Positions 16,093-24,489 of a stretch of DNA of 59,692 nt are shown here, in pieces; within the stretch, counting starts at the first letter, position 1, and the number at the start of each line of letters is the position of its first letter. Both the position numbers and the translations under genes were made by a program. Source of the DNA: Patescibacteria group bacterium UBA6816. Its GTDB lineage: Bacteria > Patescibacteriota > Patescibacteriia > UBA2591 > UBA6264. The notes under the pieces are model-generated. The model saw nothing but the letters and a program-made list of their open reading frames with translations. It was not told the origin of the DNA and did not search any database. Location of the stretch: NCBI GenBank assembly GCA_002452615.1, contig DKES01000021.1, forward strand, positions 1-59,692. The letters run 5' to 3'.

Positions 16093-16120
16093 CCCCACTT
16101 TTATCCACTTTTATCCACAG
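16093..16120 (-). promoter_or_regulatory. MraZ-type operator: three GTGG boxes at exact 10-bp spacing
   Basis: On the minus strand three boxes (GTGGATAAAA, GTGGATAAAA, GTGGGGATAA) start at 16118, 16108 and 16098. A fourth GTGG starts at 16076, and GTGGGAAAA lies in the promoter spacer. MraZ is known to bind short TGGG-type repeats with 10-bp periodicity, which fits autoregulation. Two of these sequences, read on the plus strand, also equal the DnaA box TTATCCACA. Confidence 0.7.
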
Positions 16121-16127
16121 TGCTTAT

Positions 16128-16156
16128 ATTATATACCATTTTTTCCCACTAAGCAA
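16128..16156 (-). promoter_or_regulatory. Promoter of the mraZ-rsmH-ftsL-ftsI-murF cluster
   Basis: On the minus strand TTGCTT (16156-16151) and TATAAT (16133-16128) are separated by 17 bases. The spacer contains GTGGGAAAA, a further MraZ-type box. The start of transcription would be near 16121, at the edge of the phased box array. Confidence 0.8.
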
Positions 16157-16205
16157 TAATTAGCTGTGGAAAACTTTTAATCCTGTTAATAACTTTTAAA
16201 GAACA

Positions 16206-16232
16206 AAAAAGAGCCGGCTAAAGCCGGCCCTT
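16206..16232 (-). terminator. Rho-independent terminator after the 16254-17105 gene
   Basis: A GCCGGC/GCCGGC stem (16213-16218 with 16223-16228, extended by flanking pairs) is followed on the minus strand by TTTTTTG. It isolates the upstream envelope gene from the mraZ promoter. Confidence 0.8.
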
Positions 16233-16253
16233 TTAAACTTTCTACCTAAACAA

Positions 16254-17105
16254 CTATTTTACAAATATTTTTGAAAACCAACCAAAAAGACTAAAACCTC
16301 TTTTTTGTTGTTTGATTTCTTCTTGTCCTTTTTCTACTACTTGATTAATAGTGGTAATTTTTTCATCTAAAACTATTGAATCTTCTGGGCTTTCTAATTG
16401 TTCTTTTAATGATTCTAATTCCTGAACTTTTTCTGATTGTTCTTTTAATTTTTCTTCAGCTTTTTTCAATTGACTATAATTCGGACCAATTAAAAACTTA
16501 ACTACCCCTTTTCTTTCTTGAACCATGGAAAGAGCTTGTTCTGCTTCTTCTTGTATTTGATTTTGTACTTGAGCTACTTGTCTTATTTGGTCCCCCACTC
16601 CTTCATTTCTTTCTGCTACTTGAAGCATTTTTTGAACTGCATTCGCCACCTCACTGCGTCTCTGTAAAGATTTTTCATTTAATAACTCTTTTCCTTTTTG
16701 TTCTTGAGCCCCCTTTGCCGTATCCAGGGCTTTCTCTTGTTGTGGCTGTTGTTCTCCTAATTCTAATTCTAGTTCTGGCTCTGGAACCATAATTAAATCA
16801 GGAATTAATTCTGAATCTAATACTGGTTCTGATTCTTGTTCTTTTTGTTCTTGTTGTTTTTGTTCTAAAACATTTGTTGCTGAATCATTTAATCCTGTTC
16901 CGGGTTCATGAATCTGTTGATTTTGTCTTGACCTTGTTTCTTCATTTAAATCTTCGACTTCTCCTTCAAATTCAAATTCAGCCTCTATTACTGTTGTTTC
17001 TTCTGTTTGTCTTTGTGGTCCTTGTTGTTTTTGTTGAGCAAAAATTCCTAAAGGAAAAAGAATTAAAACCAGGAAAGCAATTAAAAATAATTTTGTTTTT
17101 TTCAT
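16254..17105 (-). CDS. Exported Gln/Glu-rich coiled-coil protein
   Basis: The 283-residue protein begins with a signal peptide (MKKTKLFLIAFLVLILFPLG) that could be cut after GIFA. The rest is very rich in Gln and Glu, with low-complexity acidic runs up to about residue 130 and then heptad-like coiled coil (NQIQEEAEQALSM, EKLKEQSEKVQELESLKEQ). The C-terminus ends in a basic, aromatic GFSLFGWFSKIFVK. I do not recognise a family beyond this architecture. A terminator follows. It is probably a surface or periplasm-like structural protein. Confidence 0.65.
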   Translation of the reverse strand: MKKTKLFLIAFLVLILFPLGIFAQQKQQGPQRQTEETTVIEAEFEFEGEVEDLNEETRSRQNQQIHEPGTGLNDSATNVLEQKQQEQKEQESEPVLDSELIPDLIMVPEPELELELGEQQPQQEKALDTAKGAQEQKGKELLNEKSLQRRSEVANAVQKMLQVAERNEGVGDQIRQVAQVQNQIQEEAEQALSMVQERKGVVKFLIGPNYSQLKKAEEKLKEQSEKVQELESLKEQLESPEDSIVLDEKITTINQVVEKGQEEIKQQKRGFSLFGWFSKIFVK

Positions 17106-17199
17106 AAATAAAAATATTAATTTAAAATATTAGTGATTATTTATCTTACTCGACCTATGGTTTAATTATATACCTGTAACCTGTATTAGGCAATGCCTT

Positions 17200-18078
17200 T
17201 TAGGGTTGTAAAACATCTTCTACTCTATCATTAACAGAAATAACTACTTCGTCCACACTATCAAACTGTTTTAAGGTTTCAGCAATCTGGGCTCGAATAG
17301 CAGCTGTTAAACAAGAACCCCCAACTTGATATTCTAATTGTTCATTAAAATCAACATAAGCAACCCCTTCTTCAATTACTATTGATTGAATCTCTACTCC
17401 TTCATTAATGTTATTAAAATATCCTTGATCTTTTTCTTTTTCAGTTAATCCTTTAAATAATTCTTGGAGGGCGGCTCGGGCAACTCCTTTGGTGTAAGGA
17501 ATTTCTCTTTTAATTGGGAAAACTTTATTACAAAATATTTCATCATCAAAGTTTTTATTACTAAAATAAATATCTACGGTCATCTTCTCTAAAGGAACAA
17601 GAGTAATGGGAATTTCTATTTGGTCATCATTTTCTTTTAATCCCGAGGGATTATCTTTTTTTAAAATTAACATTGCCTCTGTTTTTTCAGAAACTGAAAA
17701 ATTAATAACAGCATTGAAAGGAATAAAATCTTCTGTCATCCAATCATCTTGAGCTTGAGCAATTCCCTGAGCAATAACTTCTCTTTGGGCATTTAAAATA
17801 TAAACGGGAAAATCTGCCTCAAAAAACCAAGTTCCTCGCGCTTCCCCAGTAATTTGTAAGGGCGTAGATATTTCTGCTCCGGCCTGAGGAGAAAAAAGCT
17901 TAATTAATTCTGTTTCTTTTACCAAACAAGGTTCAGTTGGTTTTAGCTCTGAGGGACGGCCTTGTTTAATCCATTCCCCATTTTCACAAACCCAAGTATT
18001 TTTCCCTCCTTTTAAGAGAAAAATTATCACGACTAAAAGAAAACAAATTAAAATGATTTGAATAATTTTTTTAAACAT
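17200..18078 (-). CDS. Membrane-anchored Gmad2 + GerMN domain protein
   Basis: After an N-terminal membrane helix (about residues 4-22) the protein has a Gmad2-type immunoglobulin-like domain (LFSPQAGAEI, LQITGEARGTWFFEADFPV, DDWMTEDFIPF) and a C-terminal GerMN domain (VDIYFSNKNF, TKGVARAALQELFKG, IVIEEGVAYVDFNEQL). GerMN domains are known from sporulation and lipoprotein contexts and are thought to bind envelope components. This organism shows no sporulation genes here, so the domain probably serves a general envelope role. It is 11 bases upstream of nothing on its 3' side and 11 bases behind the A24-like gene. Confidence 0.75.
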   Translation of the reverse strand: MFKKIIQIILICFLLVVIIFLLKGGKNTWVCENGEWIKQGRPSELKPTEPCLVKETELIKLFSPQAGAEISTPLQITGEARGTWFFEADFPVYILNAQREVIAQGIAQAQDDWMTEDFIPFNAVINFSVSEKTEAMLILKKDNPSGLKENDDQIEIPITLVPLEKMTVDIYFSNKNFDDEIFCNKVFPIKREIPYTKGVARAALQELFKGLTEKEKDQGYFNNINEGVEIQSIVIEEGVAYVDFNEQLEYQVGGSCLTAAIRAQIAETLKQFDSVDEVVISVNDRVEDVLQP

Positions 18079-18089
18079 ATTTAATTTTT

Positions 18090-18596
18090 TTAATTAAAGA
18101 AAATAAAAATTGTTAATAAAAATAAAGTGGTTAAAAGTATTACCGGCATAAAAGGATAATAATTTCCTTTTCGCCAAATCTTCCAAATAAAGCGGGTTAA
18201 TTTATTAATTAGGGTTATTAAAACCATAAAAATAAGAATAAGAAAAGGAGAAAACAAAGAACAGGCTGCCATTTTAGCCCAAACATCTCCCCAAGCAATT
18301 TTCCCTAAATAATGAAAACATAAAGGTAGGGCTAATAAAATTAATCCCCATTTAATAAAAAAATAAATAAAATTTTCTCCGACATAAAAATGATGGTAAA
18401 TATCTGTCCCTAACATCACTAAAACAAAAAGTATCCAAATTTGAAAAAATTCTTTTTGAGCTGATAAGTGTTTTAAATCAGAAAGAGTAGCCACGGTAAA
18501 AGAACCTAATAAAAAAAATAATAAATATATTTGTAAATTACTTAATTTAATTAAAAACAAAGATTGAATTAATTCTAAATCCATAAAATTAAGCAT
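18090..18596 (-). CDS. Membrane protein resembling an A24 prepilin peptidase core
   Basis: The 168-residue protein has about five or six membrane segments. Two Asp contexts recall the aspartyl catalytic pair of A24 prepilin peptidases: LSDLKHLSAQ after the first segment and IAWGDVWAKMA near residue 105. The N-terminal methylase domain of bacterial PilD is absent. No pilin or pilus gene lies in the window, so the substrate is unknown. It overlaps ychF by eight bases. The peptidase call is an inference from two motifs. Confidence 0.5.
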   Translation of the reverse strand: MLNFMDLELIQSLFLIKLSNLQIYLLFFLLGSFTVATLSDLKHLSAQKEFFQIWILFVLVMLGTDIYHHFYVGENFIYFFIKWGLILLALPLCFHYLGKIAWGDVWAKMAACSLFSPFLILIFMVLITLINKLTRFIWKIWRKGNYYPFMPVILLTTLFLLTIFIFFN

Positions 18597-19662
18597 TAGA
18601 TTTTATCTCAATAACATCGCCGTCTTGAATAATATATTCCCGACCCTCAGTTCTAATTAACCCCTTTTCTCTAGCCTTTGATAATCCCTTGGCCCTAACT
18701 AAATCTTGCCAGTTAATTACCTCTGCTTTAATAAAAGCATTTTCAAAATCAGTATGAATTACTCCTCCGGCTTGTGGAGCTTTTTTCCCTTTTTTTAAGG
18801 TCCAGGCTCGAGTTTCATCTTCTCCAGTGGTAAAAAAAGTAATTAAATCTAATAATTCATATGATTTTTTTATTAAATCATTAATTTTACTTTCCGCCGG
18901 CAAACCTAAAGAAACTCTTTCTTCTTTATTTAAATCAGCGGCTTCTAATTCTGTGGCAATATCAATAATTAAAAAGGGCCAATTATTTTTTTGAAAAATA
19001 TCAATAATACTTGAATCTATTTCATTAGCTAAACCATTTAAAAGAAAAATTCTTTGCTTCATGCTTAAAAACTGATAATTTTTCAAAATATTTTTTTCTT
19101 CTTCTAACCATGCTTGAGTTGATAAAACTTTTCCTTGTTTTAAAAATTCTTGAGCTTTATTTAAAACTGTTAACTCTTTAATAATATTTTTATCTGATTT
19201 AACTGACTTAGCTCCTTTTTCTAAACTAATCAATCTTTTTTCCACAGTTTCCAAATCTTTAAAAATCATTTCTAATTCTAAAACTTCTTTATCTCCCATA
19301 ATGTCTATTTTCCCTTGAGGATTAATAATTTTATCATTTTTAAATCCCCGTAAAACATAAACAATTGCGTCCACATTTCTAATATTAGCCAAAAATTGAT
19401 TACCCAATCCTTCTCCTTTGTTTGCTCCTTTAACTAAACCGGCAATATCCACAAATTCTATAGTAGTATAAATCTTTTTTGCCGAATTAGTTATTTCTGT
19501 TAATTGGTCTACTCTTGAATCTGGTACTGCCACCACCCCAATATTTGGGTCAATGGTGCAAAAAGGATAATTAGCACAATCTACTTCTTTTTTAGTAATG
19601 GTTTTAAATAGGGTTGATTTTCCCACGTTAGGTAAACCAACAATACCAATGCTTAAAGACAT
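18589..19662 (-). CDS. ychF: YchF/OLA1-family GTPase-like ATPase
   Basis: YchF is a universal ribosome-associated P-loop ATPase of the Obg family. The 357 residues include the P-loop GLPNVGKSTLF, NYPFCTIDPNIGVV (switch I), DIAGLVKGANKGEGLGNQFL (switch II), a coiled-coil insertion, and a C-terminal TGS domain with FFTTGEDETRAWTLKKG and HTDFENAFIKAEV. Every landmark is intact. Confidence 0.95.
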   Translation of the reverse strand: MSLSIGIVGLPNVGKSTLFKTITKKEVDCANYPFCTIDPNIGVVAVPDSRVDQLTEITNSAKKIYTTIEFVDIAGLVKGANKGEGLGNQFLANIRNVDAIVYVLRGFKNDKIINPQGKIDIMGDKEVLELEMIFKDLETVEKRLISLEKGAKSVKSDKNIIKELTVLNKAQEFLKQGKVLSTQAWLEEEKNILKNYQFLSMKQRIFLLNGLANEIDSSIIDIFQKNNWPFLIIDIATELEAADLNKEERVSLGLPAESKINDLIKKSYELLDLITFFTTGEDETRAWTLKKGKKAPQAGGVIHTDFENAFIKAEVINWQDLVRAKGLSKAREKGLIRTEGREYIIQDGDVIEIKSNA

Positions 19663-19683
19663 TTTTATTTTTTTAATTTAGGA

Positions 19684-20061
19684 TTATAAGCTAAAGCCAA
19701 GGACAAAAAAGAAAATTCCCAAAATAATTATTACTGGGGTCCATAATCCTAATCCTTTTTTTATCCATTGAAGAGCTATTTTATTAAAAAATTTAGGAAA
19801 AACTAAAATCATTGTCCCTTTAATTATGGCCATCCATCCCATTAAGGTAATAATCAAGCCCCATTCTAATTTCCAAACATTATGAAAGGTAATAATCAAA
19901 AAACCAACCCCTAAAGCCAAATAAGAAGATAAAAACATGATTAGCTTATGATTAACCATTTCTTTGATTAACTTTCTATAATATTGTGGTTCAAAAAGAA
20001 GTCCTAAACCAATTAATAAATAAATTAATCCAAAAAGTTGAAAAATTTGTCCGTCAGTCAT
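19684..20061 (-). CDS. Four-helix membrane protein, unknown
   Basis: The 125-residue protein has about four membrane helices and short loops (FEPQYYRKLIKEMVNHKL, MGWMAIIKGTMILVFP). This layout occurs in many small integral membrane proteins of uncharacterised families. It lies 21 bases upstream of ychF on the same strand. I see no catalytic motif. Confidence 0.6.
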   Translation of the reverse strand: MTDGQIFQLFGLIYLLIGLGLLFEPQYYRKLIKEMVNHKLIMFLSSYLALGVGFLIITFHNVWKLEWGLIITLMGWMAIIKGTMILVFPKFFNKIALQWIKKGLGLWTPVIIILGIFFFVLGFSL

Positions 20062-20098
20062 ATAAAATAAATTAATTTTGTCTAAATAAAATCGACCT

Positions 20099-20713
20099 TT
20101 AATTAATCAAAAAACTTTGGGCTACTTTTTCAAAGACAGTTCTATTTTGTTCCCAATCAGCTTTAACAGTATTAAAAGAAATTGCCCAAACATCATCTCC
20201 CTTTCCTTTAATAATCACCACTAAAACTTTAAATTCTATTTTATTTTCTTTTATTTCTAATTCAAAAGAGCGGGCCGGATTAGCATTAATATCTAAAATT
20301 TTTTCATTTTTAAAAATAGCTTGGGGAGAATATTCTAGTAAAGTCTTTTTTAAAACTTTTTCATATTCTTCTAAATCTTCTACATCATCTAAAGAATCAA
20401 GGGTCACAGCATAATAGGAAACAAAATTAATTTGTTGGGCCCTTTCTTCTTGGGGTTGGTTGACTGTATCTGTTACTAATAAAGAAATTCCTAGGGGGGC
20501 CTCTTGTTTAGTCCAACCCGCTGGAATTAAAATACTAAAACCATTCCCTAAAACTATTTGGTCCTCAGGTTCTTTTAATTCTTCCTCGGGTTCTTCTTTT
20601 TCTTGAGGTAAACTTACTGAATTTTCTTCTAATGGCTTTTGAAAAATTAAAAAAATAATTACCCCAAAAATTAAAATTAAAAAAATGATGATGAAAATAT
20701 TATTTTTTTTCAT
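20099..20713 (-). CDS. Anchored PsbP-like protein
   Basis: One N-terminal membrane helix (about residues 5-24) is followed by an acidic linker (EKEEPEEELKEPED) and a domain of about 140 residues starting GNGFSILIPAGW. It continues with YSPQAIFKNEKILDINANPARSFELEI and ends FEKVAQSFLIN. This pattern (FSIxxPxGW start, xxSF end) is that of PsbP/DcrB-like folds on the outer face of the membrane. The ligand and role are unknown. Confidence 0.6.
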   Translation of the reverse strand: MKKNNIFIIIFLILIFGVIIFLIFQKPLEENSVSLPQEKEEPEEELKEPEDQIVLGNGFSILIPAGWTKQEAPLGISLLVTDTVNQPQEERAQQINFVSYYAVTLDSLDDVEDLEEYEKVLKKTLLEYSPQAIFKNEKILDINANPARSFELEIKENKIEFKVLVVIIKGKGDDVWAISFNTVKADWEQNRTVFEKVAQSFLIN

Positions 20714-20722
20714 TTTTATTAA

Positions 20723-20998
20723 TTATTTTTCTTTTAAACGTATTTCCAATCCTTTTCTAAAATATTCTATTTCCTCTTTATTTAAAGCTCTTTTATATTT
20801 ATCCCAATATTCTTTCTTGATCTTTTCTAATTCTTCTTCAATAAAATTAGGGTGGTTGGCCTTAAAATAATCTTTATTAGCTCTTTCCAAAATCAGGTCT
20901 ATTTCTTCACTGGAAAAATCAGCTTCTCTTAAGGCTTTCATCCATTCACTGACATCGTCATTAGGAATTCCTCCTTCAATTTTATTAAATTTTTCCAT
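20723..20998 (-). CDS. Small hypothetical soluble protein (91 aa)
   Basis: The protein is charged and mostly helical in character (EEELEKIKKEYWDKYKRALNKEE). There is no signal or membrane segment. It lies between ackA and the PsbP-like gene on the same strand with gaps of 9 and 15 bases, so it is probably part of that transcript. I do not recognise a family. Confidence 0.55.
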   Translation of the reverse strand: MEKFNKIEGGIPNDDVSEWMKALREADFSSEEIDLILERANKDYFKANHPNFIEEELEKIKKEYWDKYKRALNKEEIEYFRKGLEIRLKEK

Positions 20999-21013
20999 AA
21001 TTTTGTTTTTAAA

Positions 21014-22063
21014 TTATTTAATAAATTTTTTACATTCTTGAGCAATGGCTTTTTCTTCCTCGGTTTTGATTCTTAAAATCTTTACTTGACTTAACCAAGG
21101 CAAACCTTGTTTAATTTTTTTAACTGTATAAGGGTCACCCGAACCAATTGCGCCAGTAAAAACTACTCCTTGAACTTTTCCCAAAACCCCCTGATAAGCA
21201 CTAAGGTATTTTTGTAAACGGTAAATAAAAATATCAAAAGCTAATTGAGCTTTTTTATCCCTCTTTTTTACTGCGGCTAAAAGTTTTTTAAAATCCTGAC
21301 TTCCCCACAATCCTTTAATTCCTGATTCAAAATTAAATAAATTATTAACTTCCTTTAAAGAAAGTCCTAATTTCTGATAAAGATAAAATCCTAATCCTGG
21401 ATCCAAATCTCCGGGACGCGTCATCATTACCAACCCCTCTAAAGGAGTAAAGCCCATGCTGGTGTCAATAGCTTTTCCTTTTTTAATCGCAGCCACAGAA
21501 CAACCTCCCCCTAAGTGACAAGTGATTAAATTAATAGTGGACAATTTTTTTTTCATTTTTTGGGCCGCTTGTTGAGCCACATATTGATGGGAAATACCGT
21601 GAAAACCAAACTTTTGGATTCTGTGTTTTTTATAATATTTTAAAGGCAAAGCGTAAATTTTTGCCTTTAAGGGTAAATTAGTAAAAAAAGCTGTATCAAA
21701 AACAGCTAAATGATTTGTTGGTAAATACTTTTGCGCCCAAGTTAAAATCTTTAATTGAGCCGGATTATGTAAAGGGGCTAAAGAATTAAATTTTTCTATT
21801 TCCTTGATTATTTGACGATTAATAAGGGTGGGTTGATAAAATTTATCTCCCCCGTGAACAAGACGATGTCCGACCACTTGAATATTGGTAAAACTACTAA
21901 TTTCTTTTAAAATTTTCTGAAAAGCTTTTAAATGGTCTGAATCTGAAGTTAAATTTTGCCAGTCATTTTTCTTTAAAACTTTTAAATTGTTTGCTTGAAA
22001 AAGCTGATATTTTAAGGAAGTGCTACCGGCATTAAAAACTAAAATTTTTTTACTAGTTTTCAT
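21014..22063 (-). CDS. ackA: Acetate kinase
   Basis: AckA transfers phosphate from acetyl phosphate to ADP, giving acetate and ATP. The ASKHA-fold motifs are all here: VFNAGSTSLKYQ, GHRLVHGGD, the catalytic FDTAFF, FGFHGISHQY, CHLGGGCSVAAI, DTSMGFTPLEG and MTRPGDLDP. At 349 residues it is shorter than the typical 400, as in other reduced genomes. With PduL at 32747-33319 and the oxoacid:ferredoxin oxidoreductase at 46581-49014 it completes a route from an oxoacid to acetate with ATP gain. Confidence 0.95.
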   Translation of the reverse strand: MKTSKKILVFNAGSTSLKYQLFQANNLKVLKKNDWQNLTSDSDHLKAFQKILKEISSFTNIQVVGHRLVHGGDKFYQPTLINRQIIKEIEKFNSLAPLHNPAQLKILTWAQKYLPTNHLAVFDTAFFTNLPLKAKIYALPLKYYKKHRIQKFGFHGISHQYVAQQAAQKMKKKLSTINLITCHLGGGCSVAAIKKGKAIDTSMGFTPLEGLVMMTRPGDLDPGLGFYLYQKLGLSLKEVNNLFNFESGIKGLWGSQDFKKLLAAVKKRDKKAQLAFDIFIYRLQKYLSAYQGVLGKVQGVVFTGAIGSGDPYTVKKIKQGLPWLSQVKILRIKTEEEKAIAQECKKFIK

Positions 22064-22072
22064 TTATTATTT

Positions 22073-23212
22073 TTAAATATGAATAAATTGATACACAATA
22101 CCAAAAAATAAAACTAAATAAATAAAATAAGCTAAAAGTCGCGGCAAATTAATTTTAAATTCTGGTTGGCGTTCCCCTTTTTTCTTAGCTTGATAATAAG
22201 TCATCAATAAAACAATTCCTTGAAAACCAGACAAAGTTCCTCCGGCAAAAGCAATTACCCGAATAAAACTTCTTAACCCTAAAATGAAAAAAATTAAAGG
22301 TACTCCTACAGTTATTAACCAAGCCCCAATTAAAGGAAATTTATAATCTTTATAAAATAATTCTCTAAGAAAATAACCTAAAGCCAAAAAAGAAGTAGTC
22401 ATGGCTAAAATACCAAAGATTCCTCCTACTAAAATTGCTTTCCCACCGGTTACTGCCTTTAAACCAATTAAAGCTGTTTCTGAAGTATTAACACCTGTAA
22501 CTCCCACAATCGCAAAACAAAAAAGAACATAAATAATTATAGGAATAATCATCCCCAAAGCTAAAGATTTTTTTAAAAGATGAGCTTGGTCTCCTAGAAT
22601 TCGCCGCATTGTGGGAATAGCCACTGCCCCACACATAGAAAATAAGACGGCCCCATAAGGAAAAAGAAATTTAGACCAATAAATTGTTTTTAAATTTTCT
22701 ATTTGGACATAAGGCCAAGCTTGAAAAAAAACAAAAATAACCACGGCCATTAAAAATAGAGTCATCCCCGCTTCTAAACGACTAACAATTCCAATCCCTT
22801 TTAAAATTAATGAACTAGCCAAAGCCCAAAAAACCAAAGACCAAATAAAAGGACTCCCTCCTATAACCGGGGTTAAAAGAGCGTCTAAAAATTCTCCCAC
22901 CCCAATAGTATAAGCAATTAAAGCGCTAAAAATTCCTAAAATTAAAGAAATGGTAATTAAAACTTTTCCCTTTTTTCCTAAATACTTTTCCGCATAACCA
23001 GCAATTTCCAATTTTTCATGAGTGCGCAAAATAACTTCTGCATAGCAAAGATTAATTAAGAAAAACAAAACTGCCATGACTGCCAAATAAGCCATCCCAA
23101 TTAAAAACCCGCTTTGGGCAAAAGCATAAGGCAAACCAAAAATTCCTGCTCCGACGATTGTACCAATTAAAACTGAGGTTGAACGAAAAAAACGAGAATC
23201 TTTTGAAATCAT
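22073..23212 (-). CDS. Amino-acid permease (aromatic amino-acid permease type)
   Basis: The 379-residue protein has about eleven membrane helices. Its N-terminus reads SVLIGTIVGAGIFGLPYAFAQSG, the unwound first-helix signature of APC-superfamily amino-acid permeases, close to the tyrosine/tryptophan transporter type. It starts 2 bases before the rmuC end and stops 9 bases before ackA. Substrate specificity cannot be read; an aromatic or hydroxy amino acid is a guess from family resemblance. Confidence 0.85.
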   Translation of the reverse strand: MISKDSRFFRSTSVLIGTIVGAGIFGLPYAFAQSGFLIGMAYLAVMAVLFFLINLCYAEVILRTHEKLEIAGYAEKYLGKKGKVLITISLILGIFSALIAYTIGVGEFLDALLTPVIGGSPFIWSLVFWALASSLILKGIGIVSRLEAGMTLFLMAVVIFVFFQAWPYVQIENLKTIYWSKFLFPYGAVLFSMCGAVAIPTMRRILGDQAHLLKKSLALGMIIPIIIYVLFCFAIVGVTGVNTSETALIGLKAVTGGKAILVGGIFGILAMTTSFLALGYFLRELFYKDYKFPLIGAWLITVGVPLIFFILGLRSFIRVIAFAGGTLSGFQGIVLLMTYYQAKKKGERQPEFKINLPRLLAYFIYLVLFFGIVYQFIHI

Positions 23213-23214
23213 AG

Positions 23215-24252
23215 TTATTCTTCTTTTTGAGGTTTATCTAATAACAAAGGTTCTACTTTGTCCCGACCTTCTTTGGTTATTTTTAAAATATCTTTATCTA
23301 TTTTACCAAATTCTTTAGCAGAGCGATTATAACTATTAATCACAGTCTCTAAGTGTTCTCCTAATTTTTTTAAAAACTGGTCATATTGAACAATATCCCG
23401 ACTTAATTTTTCTACATTTTTTTGAATCTCTTTCACTGATTCCTCAATTTGAAAAGAACGCAATCCTTGTAAAACCATTTGTAAATAAGCTAAAAAAGTG
23501 GTTGGAGAAACAATAATTACTTTTCTATCTTTAAAGGCATATTCAATCAGATTACGCGCGCTCACCTGAACTCCTCCTACTTCTCCCACCAACAAGTCAT
23601 AATAAATTGCCTCTGAAGGAATAAACATAAAAGCAAAATCAAAAGTATTTTTCTCGGGTTGAATATATTTGGCGGTTTCATCAATCCGTTTTTTTAAATC
23701 CGCTTTTAATGCTTTTTCTAATTTTTCTTTTTTATCCTTATCTCTTTCTTTAATTAAACGGTTATAATTCTCCAAAGAAAATTTAGCGTCAATGGGTAAA
23801 ATTTTATCTTTAACAAAAATTGCGGCATCAACAATTAAATCTTGGTCATTATTTTTGTCTCGACCAATCTTATATTGCATTTGATAAACTTTGGGCGGTA
23901 AAACATTTTTTAAAACTGTTTCTAAATAAAATTCTCCTAAAACACCTCTTTGTTTGGGATTTTTTAAAATATCTTGAAGATTTTGCAATTGGTCGGCAAA
24001 ATTAATTACTTGTTTGTTGGTCGCATCTAAGTCCCCTAATTTTTTAGTCACGTCTTCTACAATTTTCAAATTTTGCTCTTGTTGAGAACGTAAATCAGAC
24101 CGAACATTGTCTAACTGCTCCTGAATCATTAAATTGCTTTGTTCGTCTTTATTTTCTGAACTTTTCTTTTTAATTTGTGATAAAAACAAAAGCAAAACCG
24201 CAAAACCGGCCACCAAGACAATAATTAAGATTATAAATTGTAAACTGGTCAT
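23215..24252 (-). CDS. rmuC: DNA recombination protein RmuC
   Basis: RmuC proteins limit DNA inversions at short repeats and are predicted nucleases. The 345-residue protein has an N-terminal membrane helix (about residues 5-24), a coiled coil, and the RmuC core: NPKQRGVLGEFYLETVL, PIDAKFSLENYNRL, TFDFAFMFIPSEAIYY and VIIVSPTTFLAYLQMVLQGL. The family is recognised clearly. The many short inverted repeats in this genome make its presence apt. Confidence 0.9.
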   Translation of the reverse strand: MTSLQFIILIIVLVAGFAVLLLFLSQIKKKSSENKDEQSNLMIQEQLDNVRSDLRSQQEQNLKIVEDVTKKLGDLDATNKQVINFADQLQNLQDILKNPKQRGVLGEFYLETVLKNVLPPKVYQMQYKIGRDKNNDQDLIVDAAIFVKDKILPIDAKFSLENYNRLIKERDKDKKEKLEKALKADLKKRIDETAKYIQPEKNTFDFAFMFIPSEAIYYDLLVGEVGGVQVSARNLIEYAFKDRKVIIVSPTTFLAYLQMVLQGLRSFQIEESVKEIQKNVEKLSRDIVQYDQFLKKLGEHLETVINSYNRSAKEFGKIDKDILKITKEGRDKVEPLLLDKPQKEE

Positions 24253-24378
24253 TTTTAAAAATTAAAAGATTATCTCCTTACCTGAATTATACAACAAAAA
24301 ATCGTTCTTGACAAACGTTCGCATCAACTCCTGATAAGTCTAGCTTGTAATTTACACGGTTGTTTGTAATATATAATA

Positions 24379-24426
24379 TACACAGGTTCAACCTGTGTAA
24401 ATAAATACACAGGTTCAACCTGTGCA
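24379..24426. repeat. Two tandem copies of the palindrome TACACAGGTTCAACCTGTGTA
   Basis: A 21-base palindrome lies at 24379-24399 and is repeated with one change at 24406-24426. The same family occurs at 1446-1480 and, degenerate, at 52186-52218. It sits between rmuC and the AbiE module. Confidence 0.85.
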
Positions 24427-24434
24427 AGAGCCTT

Positions 24435-24459
24435 AGACCAAACCAACAAGGAGGGAAAA
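24435..24459. repeat. Left 25-bp repeat bordering the AbiE module
   Basis: AGACCAAACCAACAAGGAGG and the next five bases match 22 of 25 positions in the copy at 26232-26256, in the same orientation. The AbiE pair lies between the two. It may be an insertion boundary. Confidence 0.55.
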
Positions 24460-24489
24460 CTTATTTTTTCTAATGCGACTTATATTTTA

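Noticed and set aside
16066..16200. Chromosomal replication origin, because of several TTATCCACA-like DnaA boxes
   Set aside because: No dnaA, dnaN or gyrase genes adjoin it. The boxes are phased at 10 bp within a promoter of mraZ, which fits MraZ binding better. DnaA binding remains possible.
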